A DNA stretch of 64,000 nucleotides from Variovorax sp. OV329 (GCF_900114785.1 NZ_FOUG01000013.1:106287-170286), one strand, 5' to 3'; shown: positions 35,801-44,585, counted from the stretch's first letter. The notes: generated by a model not told the origin, from the letters alone. Translations and numbers: made by a program.

Positions 35801-37718
35801 GCAGACGCAGGACTTCACCGTGGCCGGCGTGGGCGACATGTCGGGCGACGTGTTCGGCAACGGCATGCTGCTGTCGCGGCACATCTGCCTGGTGGCCGCC
35901 TTCGACCACCGCCACATCTTCCTGGACCCCACGCCCGACCCGGAGAAGACCTTCGTGGAGCGCGAGCGCATGTTCAAGCTGCCGCGCTCGTCCTGGGCCG
36001 ACTACGACGCCAGCCTGATCTCCAAGGGCGGCGGCATCCATCCGCGCACGGCCAAGTCCATCCCGCTCACGCCCGAGGTGAAGGCGTCGCTGGGCATCGA
36101 TGCCAAGGTGGAGCACCTCACGCCCACCGAGCTGGTCAACGCCATCCTGAAGGCGCCGGTGCAGCTGGTCTACAACGGCGGCATCGGCACCTACGTGAAG
36201 GCCACGCAGGAGACCCACGCGCAGGTGGGCGACCGGGCCAACGACGCGCTGCGCGTCAACGGCAAGGAGCTGCGCTGCAAGGTCTTCGCCGAGGGCGGCA
36301 ACCTGGGCTGCACGCAGCTGGGGCGCATCGAGTTCGCGCGCGCGGGCGGGCGCATCAACACCGACGCCATCGACAACTCGGCCGGCGTGGACACCTCCGA
36401 CCACGAGGTGAACATCAAGATCCTGCTGGGCCTGCCGCAGGCCGAGGGCGAGCTCACCGAGAAGCAGCGCAACGCCATCCTGCCGGAGATGACCGACGAG
36501 GTGGCGCAGCTGGTGCTGCGCGACAACATCTTCCAGACGCAGGTGCTCTCGGTCACCAACCGGGTGGCGCCGCAACTGCTCGATGCGCAGACGCGCTTCA
36601 TGCAGTTCCTGGAGAAGGCCGGCCGGCTCAACCGCGCCATCGAGTTCCTGCCTACCGACGAGGAGATCGCCGAGCGCCGAGCGGCAGGGCAGGGCCTGAC
36701 GACGCCAGAGGCCGCGGTGCTGCTGGCCTACAGCAAGATCTGGCTGTACGACGAGCTGCTGGCCTCGCCGCTGCCCGACGACCCCTGGGTGGCCACGGCG
36801 CTGCAGCGCTACTTCCCCACGCTGATGCGCGAACGCTTCGCGGGCTGGATGACCAGGCATCCGCTCAAGCGCGAGATCATCGCCACGCACGTCACCAACA
36901 GCACCATCAACCGCGTGGGCAGCACCCTCGTGCACCGGCTGGTGGAGACCACGGGCGCGCGCGCCTTCGAGGTGGTGCGCGCCTACCTGATGAGCCGCGA
37001 GATCTTCGGCATGGTGCCCCTGTGGACGGCGGTCGATGCGCTGGACAACCGGGTCGACGACGTGGTGCAGAGCAAGCTGCTGATCGACACCAGCCGGCAG
37101 CTGGAGCGGGCCACCAAGTGGTTCCTGCGCTCGCGCCGGCTGGCCGAGGACATGCAGTCGGTCATCGACCACTTCAAGCCCAACGTGGACGCGCTCTCAG
37201 CGCGCCTGCCGCAGCTGCTGGACGCCGACGAGCGCGGCCGCGACGAGGCGGCCGTGGCGCAGTACGTGCAAGGCGGCGTGCCGCGCGAGCTGGCCGAGCG
37301 GGTGGTGACCTTCGATTCGCTCAACGCCACGCTGGACATCGCCGAGCTGGCCGGCAGCGCGCGCTGGCCGGTGGAGCTGGTGGCGGCCATCTACTTCGAC
37401 CTGGCCAACCGCCTGGGCATGCCCTGGCTGCGCGACCGCATCGCCTCGCTGCCGGGCGACGCGCACTGGCAGATGCTGGCCAAGGGCGCCATGCTGGACG
37501 ACCTCTCGGGGCTGGAGCGCTCCATCACCGCCTCGGTGCTGACCGGCGGCCGCGACGAGGCCAGCGAGTCGCCCGACACCCTGGTGGACGCCTGGCAGGC
37601 CAGCAACGGCCGCACCCTGGAGCGGGCCGCGCAGCTCATGACCGAGCTGCGTGCGGTGCCGGCGCCGGATGCCGCCATGCTGTCGGTGGCGCTGAGGGAG
37701 CTTCGGGCGCTGGCATAG
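32898..37718 (+). CDS. gdhB: NAD-specific glutamate dehydrogenase (large type)
   Basis: Very large glutamate dehydrogenase of 1606 residues (the 180-kDa GDH class), interconverting glutamate and 2-oxoglutarate with NAD and mainly catabolic. The N-terminal 700 residues hold regulatory/ACT-like regions (HTIIEIVNDDMPFLVDTVTM). The catalytic core is in the middle: RGGLRWSDRPEDFRTEVLGL, PVGSKGGFVLK with the substrate lysine, GVGDMSGDVFGNGML and VYNGGIGTYVK. GGAAGGAG lies upstream of ATG 32898. Single gene, divergent from DAHP synthase. The symbol follows common usage for the family and is moderately certain. Confidence 0.95.
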   Translation: MQKQVTGTKRRDERLDEVVQLIQAKVSDPGSARQLVAFVQAYFGQVDPEDLAERQPADLYGAALSHWNFARKRAPGETRVRVFNPSIAEHGWQSTHTIIEIVNDDMPFLVDTVTMEVNRHGLTLHLIIHPLVGVKRDAQGQLVDIGTEDAKRESFIHVEVDRVADAAQLEALAADVARVLGDVRSAVVDWKAMNDKVLAIVERLEKQKLPIPPEEVSEDLAFLRWLADGHFTFLGHRSHDLVSQGGEDTLKAVPGSGLGILRESGKDPATSFAALPPQVRAQARLPDLLIITKSNSRSTVHRPGYLDYIGIKRFDEQGQVVGEDRFLGLFTHTAYSASPADIPLLRKKMADVLARAGLPAGSHSGKALVNILETYPRDELFQTGGDELLGTAMGVLHLEERQRFRLFVRRDPFERFVVCMIYAPRENYTTDLRQKWQAILERAFNGQGSEFNVHLSESMLARIQITVRTKPGEIPPFDVRELEQRLVASARRWEDDLKSALIESAGEARGNALLRQWGSAFPAGYRDEFAARVAVHDIELIEKLSDAQPLGMNLYKPLEAPPGMLRFKLVVRGAPLVLSASLPMMEHLGMRVLDEHPHRITARDGSAVWVHDFGLASAIPEAELDVDALRPVFEEAFNAVYTGAVENDDFNRLVLAARLPAHDIVLLRAYAKYMRQIGFALSQAFIESTLVANAAIARKLVELFRLRFDPKGSDKGEAKVAEIEQALEQVASLSEDRVLRQYLGLMQASTRTNFWRRDARGARRSFLSFKFDSSKVPDLPAPKPMFEIFVYSTRFEGVHLRGGRVARGGLRWSDRPEDFRTEVLGLVKAQMVKNTVIVPVGSKGGFVLKRAPSPADRDAYMKEGVACYQDYLRGLLDITDNLAGTTIVPPPDVRRLDEDDPYLVVAADKGTATFSDYANAISAEYGHWLGDAFASGGSVGYDHKAMGITARGAWESVKRHFREMGIDTQTQDFTVAGVGDMSGDVFGNGMLLSRHICLVAAFDHRHIFLDPTPDPEKTFVERERMFKLPRSSWADYDASLISKGGGIHPRTAKSIPLTPEVKASLGIDAKVEHLTPTELVNAILKAPVQLVYNGGIGTYVKATQETHAQVGDRANDALRVNGKELRCKVFAEGGNLGCTQLGRIEFARAGGRINTDAIDNSAGVDTSDHEVNIKILLGLPQAEGELTEKQRNAILPEMTDEVAQLVLRDNIFQTQVLSVTNRVAPQLLDAQTRFMQFLEKAGRLNRAIEFLPTDEEIAERRAAGQGLTTPEAAVLLAYSKIWLYDELLASPLPDDPWVATALQRYFPTLMRERFAGWMTRHPLKREIIATHVTNSTINRVGSTLVHRLVETTGARAFEVVRAYLMSREIFGMVPLWTAVDALDNRVDDVVQSKLLIDTSRQLERATKWFLRSRRLAEDMQSVIDHFKPNVDALSARLPQLLDADERGRDEAAVAQYVQGGVPRELAERVVTFDSLNATLDIAELAGSARWPVELVAAIYFDLANRLGMPWLRDRIASLPGDAHWQMLAKGAMLDDLSGLERSITASVLTGGRDEASESPDTLVDAWQASNGRTLERAAQLMTELRAVPAPDAAMLSVALRELRALA

Positions 37719-37767
37719 TTGCGGGGTCCGCACCCCCTTCCAGCCGCAGTCGCAGAAAGTCGAGCTC

Positions 37768-38865
37768 ATGAACGAACCCCGCCGGGACCTGGCCCAGATT
37801 ACCTTCGGCGTCCTCAGCATCGTGCTGCTGATCGCCTCCTCGCTGTGGGTGCTGCGGCCCTTCCTGGGCGCCACGATCTGGGCGGCGATGGTGGTGGTGG
37901 CCAGTTGGCCCGCGCTGCTGTGGTTCGAGTCCAGGCTGTGGGGGCGGCGCTGGATGGCGGTGATCGTGATGATGCTGATCCTGCTGCTGCTGTTCGTGCT
38001 GCCGCTGACCATGGCCATCGTCACCATTGCCGACCATGCCGACACGGTCTCGACCTGGGTCAAGGGCGTGATCGCCCAGGGCCCGCCGCGCCTGCCGGAC
38101 TGGGTGCGCAACCTGCCGCTGGTGGGCGCGAAGATCAACAGCTTCTGGAACGACCTGATCGCCGCCGGCGTGGTGGGGCTGGAAGCCAAGGCCACGCCCT
38201 ACGTGGGCCGGGTCACCGGCTGGGTGGTGTCGCAGGCCGGGGTGGTGGGCAGCCTGCTGGTGCAGTTCATGCTCACGGTGGCCATCGCCGGCGTGATGTA
38301 TGCGGGCGGCGAGGGCGCGGCCGCCCAGGTACGGCGCTTCGGCCGGCGCATCGGTGGCGAGCGCGGCGAGGAAGCGGTGGTGCTGGCCGGCAAGGCCATC
38401 CGCGGCGTGGCCCTGGGCGTGGGCGTCACCGCCATCATCCAGTCGGTGGTGGGGGGCATCGGCCTGGCCATCGCCGGGGTGCCGCTGGCGGCCCTGCTCA
38501 CCGCGGTGATGTTCATCCTCTGCATCATCCAGGTGGGGCCCACGCTGGTGCTGCTGCCGGCCACCATCTGGGTGTTCTGGTACGGCATGACGGGCTGGGG
38601 TATCTTCCTGGCCGTCTGGACCCTGGTGGTGGGCACCATGGACAACTTCCTGCGCCCCTGGCTCATCAAGCGCGGCGCCGACCTGCCGCTGCTGCTGATC
38701 TTTGCCGGCGTCATCGGCGGCCTGTTCGGCTTCGGCCTGGTGGGCATCTTCGTGGGCCCGGTCATGCTGGCCGTGTCGTACACGTTGATCGAGGCCTGGC
38801 TCAACGACGTGGACCGCGCCCCATCCGCCGCATCCGGCACCGGAACCCTGACGGGCAAGCCATGA
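37768..38865 (+). CDS. ydiK: AI-2E family transporter, YdiK-like
   Basis: Inner-membrane protein of 365 residues in the AI-2 exporter (TqsA/YdiK, UPF0118) family. The N-terminal pair of helices is followed by a long soluble segment (about 90-150) and a C-terminal helix bundle with GIGLAIAGVPLAALLTAVMF, IIQVGPTLVLLP and the family signature VGTMDNFLRPWLIKRG. Substrates vary and are mostly unproven. The stop codon overlaps the ATG of the Crp/Fnr regulator (ATGA). Confidence 0.9.
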   Translation: MNEPRRDLAQITFGVLSIVLLIASSLWVLRPFLGATIWAAMVVVASWPALLWFESRLWGRRWMAVIVMMLILLLLFVLPLTMAIVTIADHADTVSTWVKGVIAQGPPRLPDWVRNLPLVGAKINSFWNDLIAAGVVGLEAKATPYVGRVTGWVVSQAGVVGSLLVQFMLTVAIAGVMYAGGEGAAAQVRRFGRRIGGERGEEAVVLAGKAIRGVALGVGVTAIIQSVVGGIGLAIAGVPLAALLTAVMFILCIIQVGPTLVLLPATIWVFWYGMTGWGIFLAVWTLVVGTMDNFLRPWLIKRGADLPLLLIFAGVIGGLFGFGLVGIFVGPVMLAVSYTLIEAWLNDVDRAPSAASGTGTLTGKP

Positions 38866-39605
38866 GCATCGAACACGAAGACGACGGCGACGATCCGGTC
38901 CTGGGGCCGGAGGAGCGCAAGCCCATCAACAGCGACCGCTGGTTCTCCTCGCTGTCGCCCTCGCTGCGGCACGACATCCTGCGCCTGACTTTCGTGCGGC
39001 GCTACAAGGACGGCCAGCTCATCGCCGCGCGCGGCGACCCCTGCGAGCATTGGATGGCCTGCGCCAAGGGCGCGGTGCGAATGAGCTCGATCACGGTGGC
39101 GGGCAAGCTGGTGGCGCTGACTTACCTGGAGCCCGGCGCCTGGTTCGGCGACGTGGGACTGTTCGACGGCCAGCGCAACACGCACGACGTGTACGCGCAT
39201 GGCGAGACCACCGTGCTGTGCCTGGCGCGGGCCGACTTCGACAAGATCCTGGCGGCGCACGCCGAGCTGTACCAGGCGCTGCTGCGCCTGCAGGCGCGGC
39301 GCATCCGGGCCCTGTTCGGCCTGGTGGAGGACCTCAACGCGCTGCCGCTGCGCGCCCGCCTGGCACGCCAGCTCATCTACCAGGTGCGCGCCTACGGCGT
39401 GCCCAGCCTCACCGACTCCAACCACGTGCGCATCGGCCTGCAGCTGGCGCAGGAAGAACTGGCCCAGCTGGTAGGCGCCTCGCGCCAGCGCGTCAACCAG
39501 GAGCTCAAGGCCATGGAGCGCGAGCAGGCCATCCGCGTCGAGCCGGAGGGCCTGGTGGTCATTGACCGGGCCGCGCTGCGGCGCATCTCGGACGCCACCG
39601 AGTGA
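38862..39605 (+). CDS. Crp/Fnr family transcriptional regulator
   Basis: Protein of 247 residues with a cyclic-nucleotide-binding-type beta roll (about 40-150: DGQLIAARGDPCEHWMACAK, YLEPGAWFGDVGLFDG) and a C-terminal winged HTH (LAQEELAQLVGASRQRVNQE). The FNR-type cysteine cluster is absent, and the phosphate-binding loop of true Crp (GERAR type) is not clear, so the effector is unknown. The start overlaps the ydiK-like stop by four bases. Confidence 0.9.
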   Translation: MSIEHEDDGDDPVLGPEERKPINSDRWFSSLSPSLRHDILRLTFVRRYKDGQLIAARGDPCEHWMACAKGAVRMSSITVAGKLVALTYLEPGAWFGDVGLFDGQRNTHDVYAHGETTVLCLARADFDKILAAHAELYQALLRLQARRIRALFGLVEDLNALPLRARLARQLIYQVRAYGVPSLTDSNHVRIGLQLAQEELAQLVGASRQRVNQELKAMEREQAIRVEPEGLVVIDRAALRRISDATE

Positions 39606-39715
39606 GCGGGTGCGGCAGCGGCTCCCCGGGCCGCGTGCCACCAGGCTATCAGGGCGCTGCGGCCGTCGGCGCTGCCTGATTGACGGACGCGCGGCGCACC
39701 GGCATAAGGGGATCG

Positions 39716-40588
39716 ATGGACTTCCACCATCCGCTCTTCCAGAGCCTGGCCCTGCCGCTGGTGCTGGCCTTCGTGGTCACCGGCGCGCTGCGTGCGCTGC
39801 TGGGGCCGGGCACCGGTGCACGCTGGGCCGCACTGGGCGTGCCGGTGGCGGTGCTGGTCACGGTGAGCTGGGTGCTGGGCTGGCGCATGCCGCCCAACGG
39901 CTTCGGCGAGAAGCTGCCGTGGGCGCTGCTCGCGGCCGTCATCCTGGGCATCGTGCTCGAAGCCGTGCGCGCCGACCGGCGCGCCACCTGGCTGGCGGCC
40001 GGACTGCTGTGGGCCGTTCTGCTCGTCGCCCTGGGCCAGCAGCCCTGGATGGCACGCGTGGGCAGCTGGCTGGTGGGCATGGCCGTGATCGGCGCGGTGG
40101 TGCACGAGGTGCACACGCGCGCCGACGCCGCGGCCATGCTGGTGGTGGCCAGCCTCGGTCTGGCAGTGACGGCCATGATGTCGGGATCGGCGCTGCTCTT
40201 CGAACTCTGCCTGGGCCTCGCTGCGGCGGTGGGTGGCGCGGCGCTGTGGGTGTGGCCGGTGCCGAGGATTTCCCTGGGCACCAGCGGCCTGCTGGTGGCG
40301 GTGCTGGGCTGGCTCTCGCTGGCACAGGGCACCGCGCTGCTGACGCATGTGCGCCCGGGTGCCGTGCTGCTGCTGGCCGCCGCCTTCAGCGCCTGCACGT
40401 TGCTGCGCATCTGGCGCCACCGGCTGCACCGCGGCGAGCGCAGCGCCTGGGCGGAAGCGCTGGCGGTGGCGGCCGTCGCAGCGCTGTGGGTGGTGGCGGC
40501 GCTGGCCATTGCGCACTGGGCGCCGCTTCGCACCAACGGCGGCGCCGCCAAGCCGGCGGACGACGCCTACTACGCGCCCAAGTGGTGA
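39716..40588 (+). CDS. Polytopic membrane protein of unknown function
   Basis: Protein of 290 residues with roughly eight hydrophobic helices (for example QSLALPLVLAFVVTGALRA, LPWALLAAVILGIVLEAV, GLLWAVLLVALG, LLVAVLGWLSLAQGTALL) and a polar C-terminal tail ending AYYAPKW. I recognise no family. AAGGGG precedes the ATG at 39716. It lies 39 bases before the RibD-like gene on the same strand and may be co-transcribed with it, which would tie it to the candidate pterin-type pathway. Confidence 0.7.
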   Translation: MDFHHPLFQSLALPLVLAFVVTGALRALLGPGTGARWAALGVPVAVLVTVSWVLGWRMPPNGFGEKLPWALLAAVILGIVLEAVRADRRATWLAAGLLWAVLLVALGQQPWMARVGSWLVGMAVIGAVVHEVHTRADAAAMLVVASLGLAVTAMMSGSALLFELCLGLAAAVGGAALWVWPVPRISLGTSGLLVAVLGWLSLAQGTALLTHVRPGAVLLLAAAFSACTLLRIWRHRLHRGERSAWAEALAVAAVAALWVVAALAIAHWAPLRTNGGAAKPADDAYYAPKW

Positions 40589-40627
40589 ACTCCTTAACCC
40601 CGACGACGGAAGGCTGACCCCCGCACC

Positions 40628-41512
40628 ATGAGTCTCAACACAAGCCCCGCACTCGGCGTGGATGCCCTCTGGTCCCTGTGCCTGGCGCTGGTGAAAGAGC
40701 GCCGCGCAGGCGCCGCCTTCTCCGACCTGCACGGCGCCGGCGGCCTGCGCTGGCAGGGCGAGGGCGGATGGGCACTGGGCGCGGGCTGGGACGCGCAGGC
40801 CACCGAGCTTTTTGCGCTGCTCAAGCCCCTGCTCGACCGGCCCGCAGGCAGCCCGGCCTGGGCGGTGGGCCAGCTGGGGCAGAGCCTGAACGGTTGCATC
40901 GCCACCCGTGGCGGCGACGCCAACTACGTCAACGGCGAGGAAGTGCTGACGCACCTGCACCGGCTTCGCGCGCTGTGCGATGCGGTGATCATCGGCGCGG
41001 CCACCGCGGCCATCGACAACCCGCAGCTCACCACGCGACGGGTGGAAGGCGCGCACCCGGTGCGGGTGCTGCTCGATCCCGCGCTGGGCCTGTCGCCGCA
41101 GCTGCGCGTGTTCGAGGACGGGCAGGCGCCGACGCTGCTGGTGTGCGATGCGCGCCAGGCTGCGCAGGCGGCTGATCGCGTGGGCCGGGAACAGGTGCTG
41201 GGCGTGCCGGGGCTGCTGGGCGATGACGGCGGCGCCATGCGCGTGCGCCCGCTGCTCGATGCGCTCGCCGAACGCGGCCTGCGCGTGCTCTTCGTGGAAG
41301 GCGGCGGCGTGACCGTGTCGCGCTTCATGCAGCAGGACGCCCTGGACCGGCTGCACCTGAGCATCGCGCCCGTCATCATCGGCGATGGCCGCCCGGGCCT
41401 GGCGCTGCCGGCCGCCGCACTGATGCGCGACTGCCCGCGGCCGAGTGCGCGGGTGTTCCGCTTCGGCGCGGATGTGCTGTGGGACCTGGATCTGCGGGCG
41501 GGCTGCGATTGA
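40628..41512 (+). CDS. RibD C-terminal-domain reductase (no deaminase domain)
   Basis: Protein of 294 residues. Residues about 78-290 match the RibD reductase domain, related to dihydrofolate reductase: GQLGQSLNGCIATRGGD, LHRLRALCDAVIIGAATAAI, DNPQLTTRRVEGAHPVRVLL and VLFVEGGGVTVSRFMQQD. In riboflavin synthesis this domain reduces a ribosylamino-pyrimidine with NADPH. Here the deaminase half of normal RibD is replaced by an 80-residue N-terminal region of unknown role, so this is unlikely to be the housekeeping RibD. It is convergent with small membrane-protein genes and near the PTPS/GT/methyltransferase operon. Confidence 0.88.
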   Translation: MSLNTSPALGVDALWSLCLALVKERRAGAAFSDLHGAGGLRWQGEGGWALGAGWDAQATELFALLKPLLDRPAGSPAWAVGQLGQSLNGCIATRGGDANYVNGEEVLTHLHRLRALCDAVIIGAATAAIDNPQLTTRRVEGAHPVRVLLDPALGLSPQLRVFEDGQAPTLLVCDARQAAQAADRVGREQVLGVPGLLGDDGGAMRVRPLLDALAERGLRVLFVEGGGVTVSRFMQQDALDRLHLSIAPVIIGDGRPGLALPAAALMRDCPRPSARVFRFGADVLWDLDLRAGCD

Positions 41513-41521
41513 CAGCGCGAC

Positions 41522-41935
41522 TCATGCCTTCAGCTTTGGCAGGGAGATTGCCAGCAGGCATGCAGGCAGTAGAACGACGAACAGGTCGCTCCAATGCAGC
41601 GACAAGCTGCCCTCCAGGCTGTGTTCGATGACCGTGCCGCAGCCCGCGATCAGCAGCATGAAAGCGCACTGGCCGGCCAGCGCAGCACTCCAAGCCTGGC
41701 TGCGTTCATTGGGATGCCGGAAATGGACCCCGAGAACGCATGCGAAGCACGCAAGGCTCAGCACTGCCCACAGTGCGATGGAAACCGCCATCCAGAGTGT
41801 GATGGGGCCGGTGTAAACGGCTGCTTTCGTGATCGGATTGCTGGCGATGGACCAGCCCCAAGGAACGGCCGTCAACGCGATCAGCCCGCTCAGGGTTCGG
41901 ACTGATTGAAGCAACTTGCTGGTGCAACCCTCCAT
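41522..41935 (-). CDS. Small polytopic membrane protein, paralogue A
   Basis: Protein of 137 residues with four predicted membrane helices. It shares a clear pattern with the gene upstream: NPITKAAVYTGPITLWMAVS, ALWAVLSLACFACVLGVHF and RHPNERSQAWSAALAGQ. I know no function for this family. It follows paralogue B by three bases and is translated from the same message. The codon use and slightly lower GC here differ mildly from the flanking pathway genes. Confidence 0.75.
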   Translation of the reverse strand: MEGCTSKLLQSVRTLSGLIALTAVPWGWSIASNPITKAAVYTGPITLWMAVSIALWAVLSLACFACVLGVHFRHPNERSQAWSAALAGQCAFMLLIAGCGTVIEHSLEGSLSLHWSDLFVVLLPACLLAISLPKLKA

Positions 41936-41938
41936 CGG

Positions 41939-42382
41939 TCATCCTTTCCTGAAGTTGCTGGCGGATCGCAAGACCTGAATTTTCCGGATGGACACTAGCA
42001 GGGCAGCGGCCGTGATCAAGAAGTAGGCCGGCGTGTCCCAGCTCGGGCGCCAGGCGGCATCGAGCCCGAAGTTGACGGTCGTTCCACAGGCGCCCAGCAG
42101 CAGTGCAAATGCGGATTCCCCCGCGATCACGCTCCACCATGTCCGTCGGCGCTCATTCGGATGGCGAAAGTGAATCCAGAGGGCGCCTGAGACGCACGCC
42201 AAGCTGAAAAGGGCCCAAAGCGCCACGGCCACTCCCGTCCACAGGGTGATCGGTCCGGTGTAGACCGTTGCCTTGTTGATCGGATGAGCGAGCACGGCCC
42301 AGACAAGGGGCAAGGCCGAAGCCGCAGCGAGCACGCAAAGCACCCCGACCGTCCGCACGGCAAGACCAGCGCAGGCTTTCAT
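41939..42382 (-). CDS. Small polytopic membrane protein, paralogue B
   Basis: Protein of 147 residues with four predicted helices: HPINKATVYTGPITLWTGVA, ALWALFSLACVSGALWIHF, RHPNERRRTWWSVIAGESAF. The alignment with paralogue A is continuous, so the two arose by tandem duplication. AGAAGGG is well spaced before ATG 42382. The 205-bp gap upstream to the methyltransferase stop suggests a promoter of its own. Confidence 0.75.
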   Translation of the reverse strand: MKACAGLAVRTVGVLCVLAAASALPLVWAVLAHPINKATVYTGPITLWTGVAVALWALFSLACVSGALWIHFRHPNERRRTWWSVIAGESAFALLLGACGTTVNFGLDAAWRPSWDTPAYFLITAAALLVSIRKIQVLRSASNFRKG

Positions 42383-42587
42383 CGAAAGGCCCTTCTCTGA
42401 CCGACTGCCAATGCTTCGCCCATGTTGGCCTCCCTGCTTCCGATCCATGCGTGCCGCCGCTGTGCGGCGGGACGAGGTCGAGTCTAGGAAACAACGACCG
42501 AAACCTGGAGGGACGCGCTCTCGCCGTCGTGCGGACTTTTCCCGGACGAACTGCGGATGTGCGCGCTGGCGTAGAAGGAGGGCTTTC

Positions 42588-43499
42588 CTATCTGCCCGCA
42601 GGCATCGCCAGCAGATCCATGTGCCCCACCTGCAGGCTGCTGCGCGGCATCTGCACCAGCCGCTGCAGGCGCCAGGTGAGGACCAGGTCGCGGGCGCCCG
42701 GGTCCTGTTCCAGGGCGGCGTCGGCGTGACCGTCCACCATGCGCTCGAGCATGCGCGCGCCGCCGGCGGCCGCGGCCACCTGCCAGTCGCTGCCGGCCTG
42801 CACGCAGCGGTAGCCCAGCGCCACCAGGCGCTCCACCGCGCGCGGCACGGCATCCGCGCCCAGGGCGGGGCCGCCGAAGCCCTTGTCGCGATGTTGGTGC
42901 GCGCCGAAGAGCTTCGCCATCTGCGCGTCGCTGGGCATGGCCGGCTGCCACTCGATGCGGCCGTCGACCGTCAGCGTGCACAGCAGCGCCGCGTTCGCTT
43001 CGTGAACCTTGGTGAGCAGTGCGGCGAGCCAGGAGGCCGAGACCAGGTCCAGCAGCGCCGAGCTGGTCACCAGTTGCGAGCCCTCGAAGGGCAGGGTATC
43101 CAGTTCCTGCACCAGGTCGGCCTTCTGCCAGCTCAGCTCCACGCCCCAGTCGGGGCCCTCGATGCGCAGGCTGTCGGCAGACTCGGGCGGCGGCGTCTTC
43201 AGGCGATGGGTCTGGGCCCAGTCGCCCATCACGCGCGGCAGCGCGGCCAGCAGGCGCGCGTCGTGGTCGACCAGGTGCCAGCGCTGCCGGCCGCGCAGGC
43301 GTGGCGCCAGTGCGCGCAGGTTGGCACCAGTGCCGCAGCCCAGGTCCAGCACGCGGTAGGGCGCGGCACCTTCGCCGGCGCCGGCGCCGGCGGCCGTGGC
43401 CACCTGGTCCTGCAGATCCTGCAGGTCCAGTGAAGAGGCCTCTCGTGCCGCGCGGTCGAAGGGTTCGCGCAGCGCCAGCCATTCAGGGCTGAAGCTCAT
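42588..43499 (-). CDS. Class I SAM-dependent methyltransferase
   Basis: Protein of 303 residues. Motif I is RVLDLGCGTGANLRAL (49-64), followed by HLVDHDARLLAALP (motif II acid) and a LVTSSALLDLVSASWLAALL segment where motif IV is expected. The substrate is unknown. It starts 7 bases after the glycosyltransferase stop, making it the last gene of a four-gene operon (dehydrogenase, PTPS-like, glycosyltransferase, methyltransferase). The context suggests it methylates a small-molecule intermediate. Confidence 0.88.
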   Translation of the reverse strand: MSFSPEWLALREPFDRAAREASSLDLQDLQDQVATAAGAGAGEGAAPYRVLDLGCGTGANLRALAPRLRGRQRWHLVDHDARLLAALPRVMGDWAQTHRLKTPPPESADSLRIEGPDWGVELSWQKADLVQELDTLPFEGSQLVTSSALLDLVSASWLAALLTKVHEANAALLCTLTVDGRIEWQPAMPSDAQMAKLFGAHQHRDKGFGGPALGADAVPRAVERLVALGYRCVQAGSDWQVAAAAGGARMLERMVDGHADAALEQDPGARDLVLTWRLQRLVQMPRSSLQVGHMDLLAMPAGR

Positions 43500-43506
43500 C
43501 GTCTCG

Positions 43507-44583
43507 TCATCCTTCTTCGTTCACCACCGCCAGCAGCGCGCCGGCGAAGCGCGCGGTGGCGGTCTCCCAGTCGGGCAGCGCGTCGCGGGCGGCGAGTGCC
43601 CCCGCGCGAAGCTGTCCGCGCCAGGCCCCATCATCCATCAGGCGCTGCAGGCCCGCACGCAGGGCCGCGGCATCGCCCGGCGGCACCAGCAGGCCAGCCG
43701 CCTCGGGCACGGTGTCGGCAATGGCGCCGGCGCGCGTGCTGATGACCGGCAGGCCCCGCGCGATGGCCTCGGCCAGCGCCATGCCGTAGCCCTCGTGGTA
43801 GGAGGGCAGCACGAAGGCATCGGCAGCGGCGTAGAGTCGTTGCAGCCCGGCCTCGTCCTGCTCGCCGTGCAGCACGATGCGATCGGCCAGGCCTTCTCGC
43901 GCGATGGCCTGCCGCAGGGCTTCGCTGCAGGCCGGGTCCATGGCGAGGCTGCCGGCGCAGTGCAGCGTCCAGCGCCGCTCCTTCAGCGCAGCAAGTGCCT
44001 CGACCAGCAGAGCGTGTCCCTTGCGCAGCGTGATGGTGGCCACGCACAGGAGATTCAAACCTTCTCCGGACGGCGAACCGGCGGACACCGGCGCCGGGTC
44101 TGTGCCCGGCTCCACCACGCTGATCTGCGATGCCGGCACGCCGAAGTCGGCCACCAGGTTGCGCGCGGTGAAAGGGCTGGTGACGATGACGTGCCGTGCA
44201 GCCTTCAACGCATGCCGTTCGCTCGTGTGCAGGGCCTTGCGGCGGCTGTCGTCCAGGCCGCTTTCCAGCGCGAGCGGATGGTGCACCAGCGCCACCCAGC
44301 GCAGGCGCTTCGCATGCGCGTGGGCCAGGTCGCCCAGCACGGCGAAGCCCAGGCCGTCGGCCACCGCCAGCGCGCCATCGGGCAGCGACGCGACCACGTC
44401 CCGGGCCCGTGCCAGGGCCGCAGCGTCCGGCGCGGGAAAGCCATCGCCCAGCGAATGCAGGTCCACCCGCCAGCCCAGTGCCTGCAGCCCATTGATGATG
44501 CGCCGGTCGTAGGTGTAGCCGCCGGTACGCGTGGCCAGCTCGCCCGGGTAGAGGAAGCTGCAGTGGCGCGCGCTGCCGGCCAC
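43507..44583 (-). CDS. Family 4 glycosyltransferase (GT-B)
   Basis: Protein of 358 residues with GT-B organisation. The N-terminal domain begins with FLYPGELATRTGGYTYDRRI, the acceptor side. The C-terminal domain holds LNLLCVATITLRKGHALLVE and the nucleotide-sugar motif PSYHEGYGMALAEAIARGLP (E-x7-E). It is a retaining transferase; donor and acceptor are unknown. The GTG at 44583 is chosen: it follows GGAAAG, lies two bases past the PTPS-like stop, and starts near the first beta strand. An ATG at 44637 would overlap the upstream gene by 52 bases. Confidence 0.9.
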   Translation of the reverse strand: MAGSARHCSFLYPGELATRTGGYTYDRRIINGLQALGWRVDLHSLGDGFPAPDAAALARARDVVASLPDGALAVADGLGFAVLGDLAHAHAKRLRWVALVHHPLALESGLDDSRRKALHTSERHALKAARHVIVTSPFTARNLVADFGVPASQISVVEPGTDPAPVSAGSPSGEGLNLLCVATITLRKGHALLVEALAALKERRWTLHCAGSLAMDPACSEALRQAIAREGLADRIVLHGEQDEAGLQRLYAAADAFVLPSYHEGYGMALAEAIARGLPVISTRAGAIADTVPEAAGLLVPPGDAAALRAGLQRLMDDGAWRGQLRAGALAARDALPDWETATARFAGALLAVVNEEG

Positions 44584-44585
44584 GC

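Noticed and set aside
33321..37172. 1283-codon antisense open frame inside the glutamate dehydrogenase gene
   Set aside because: Same composition artefact; no start with ribosome site, no motif, and the sense frame is fully explained.
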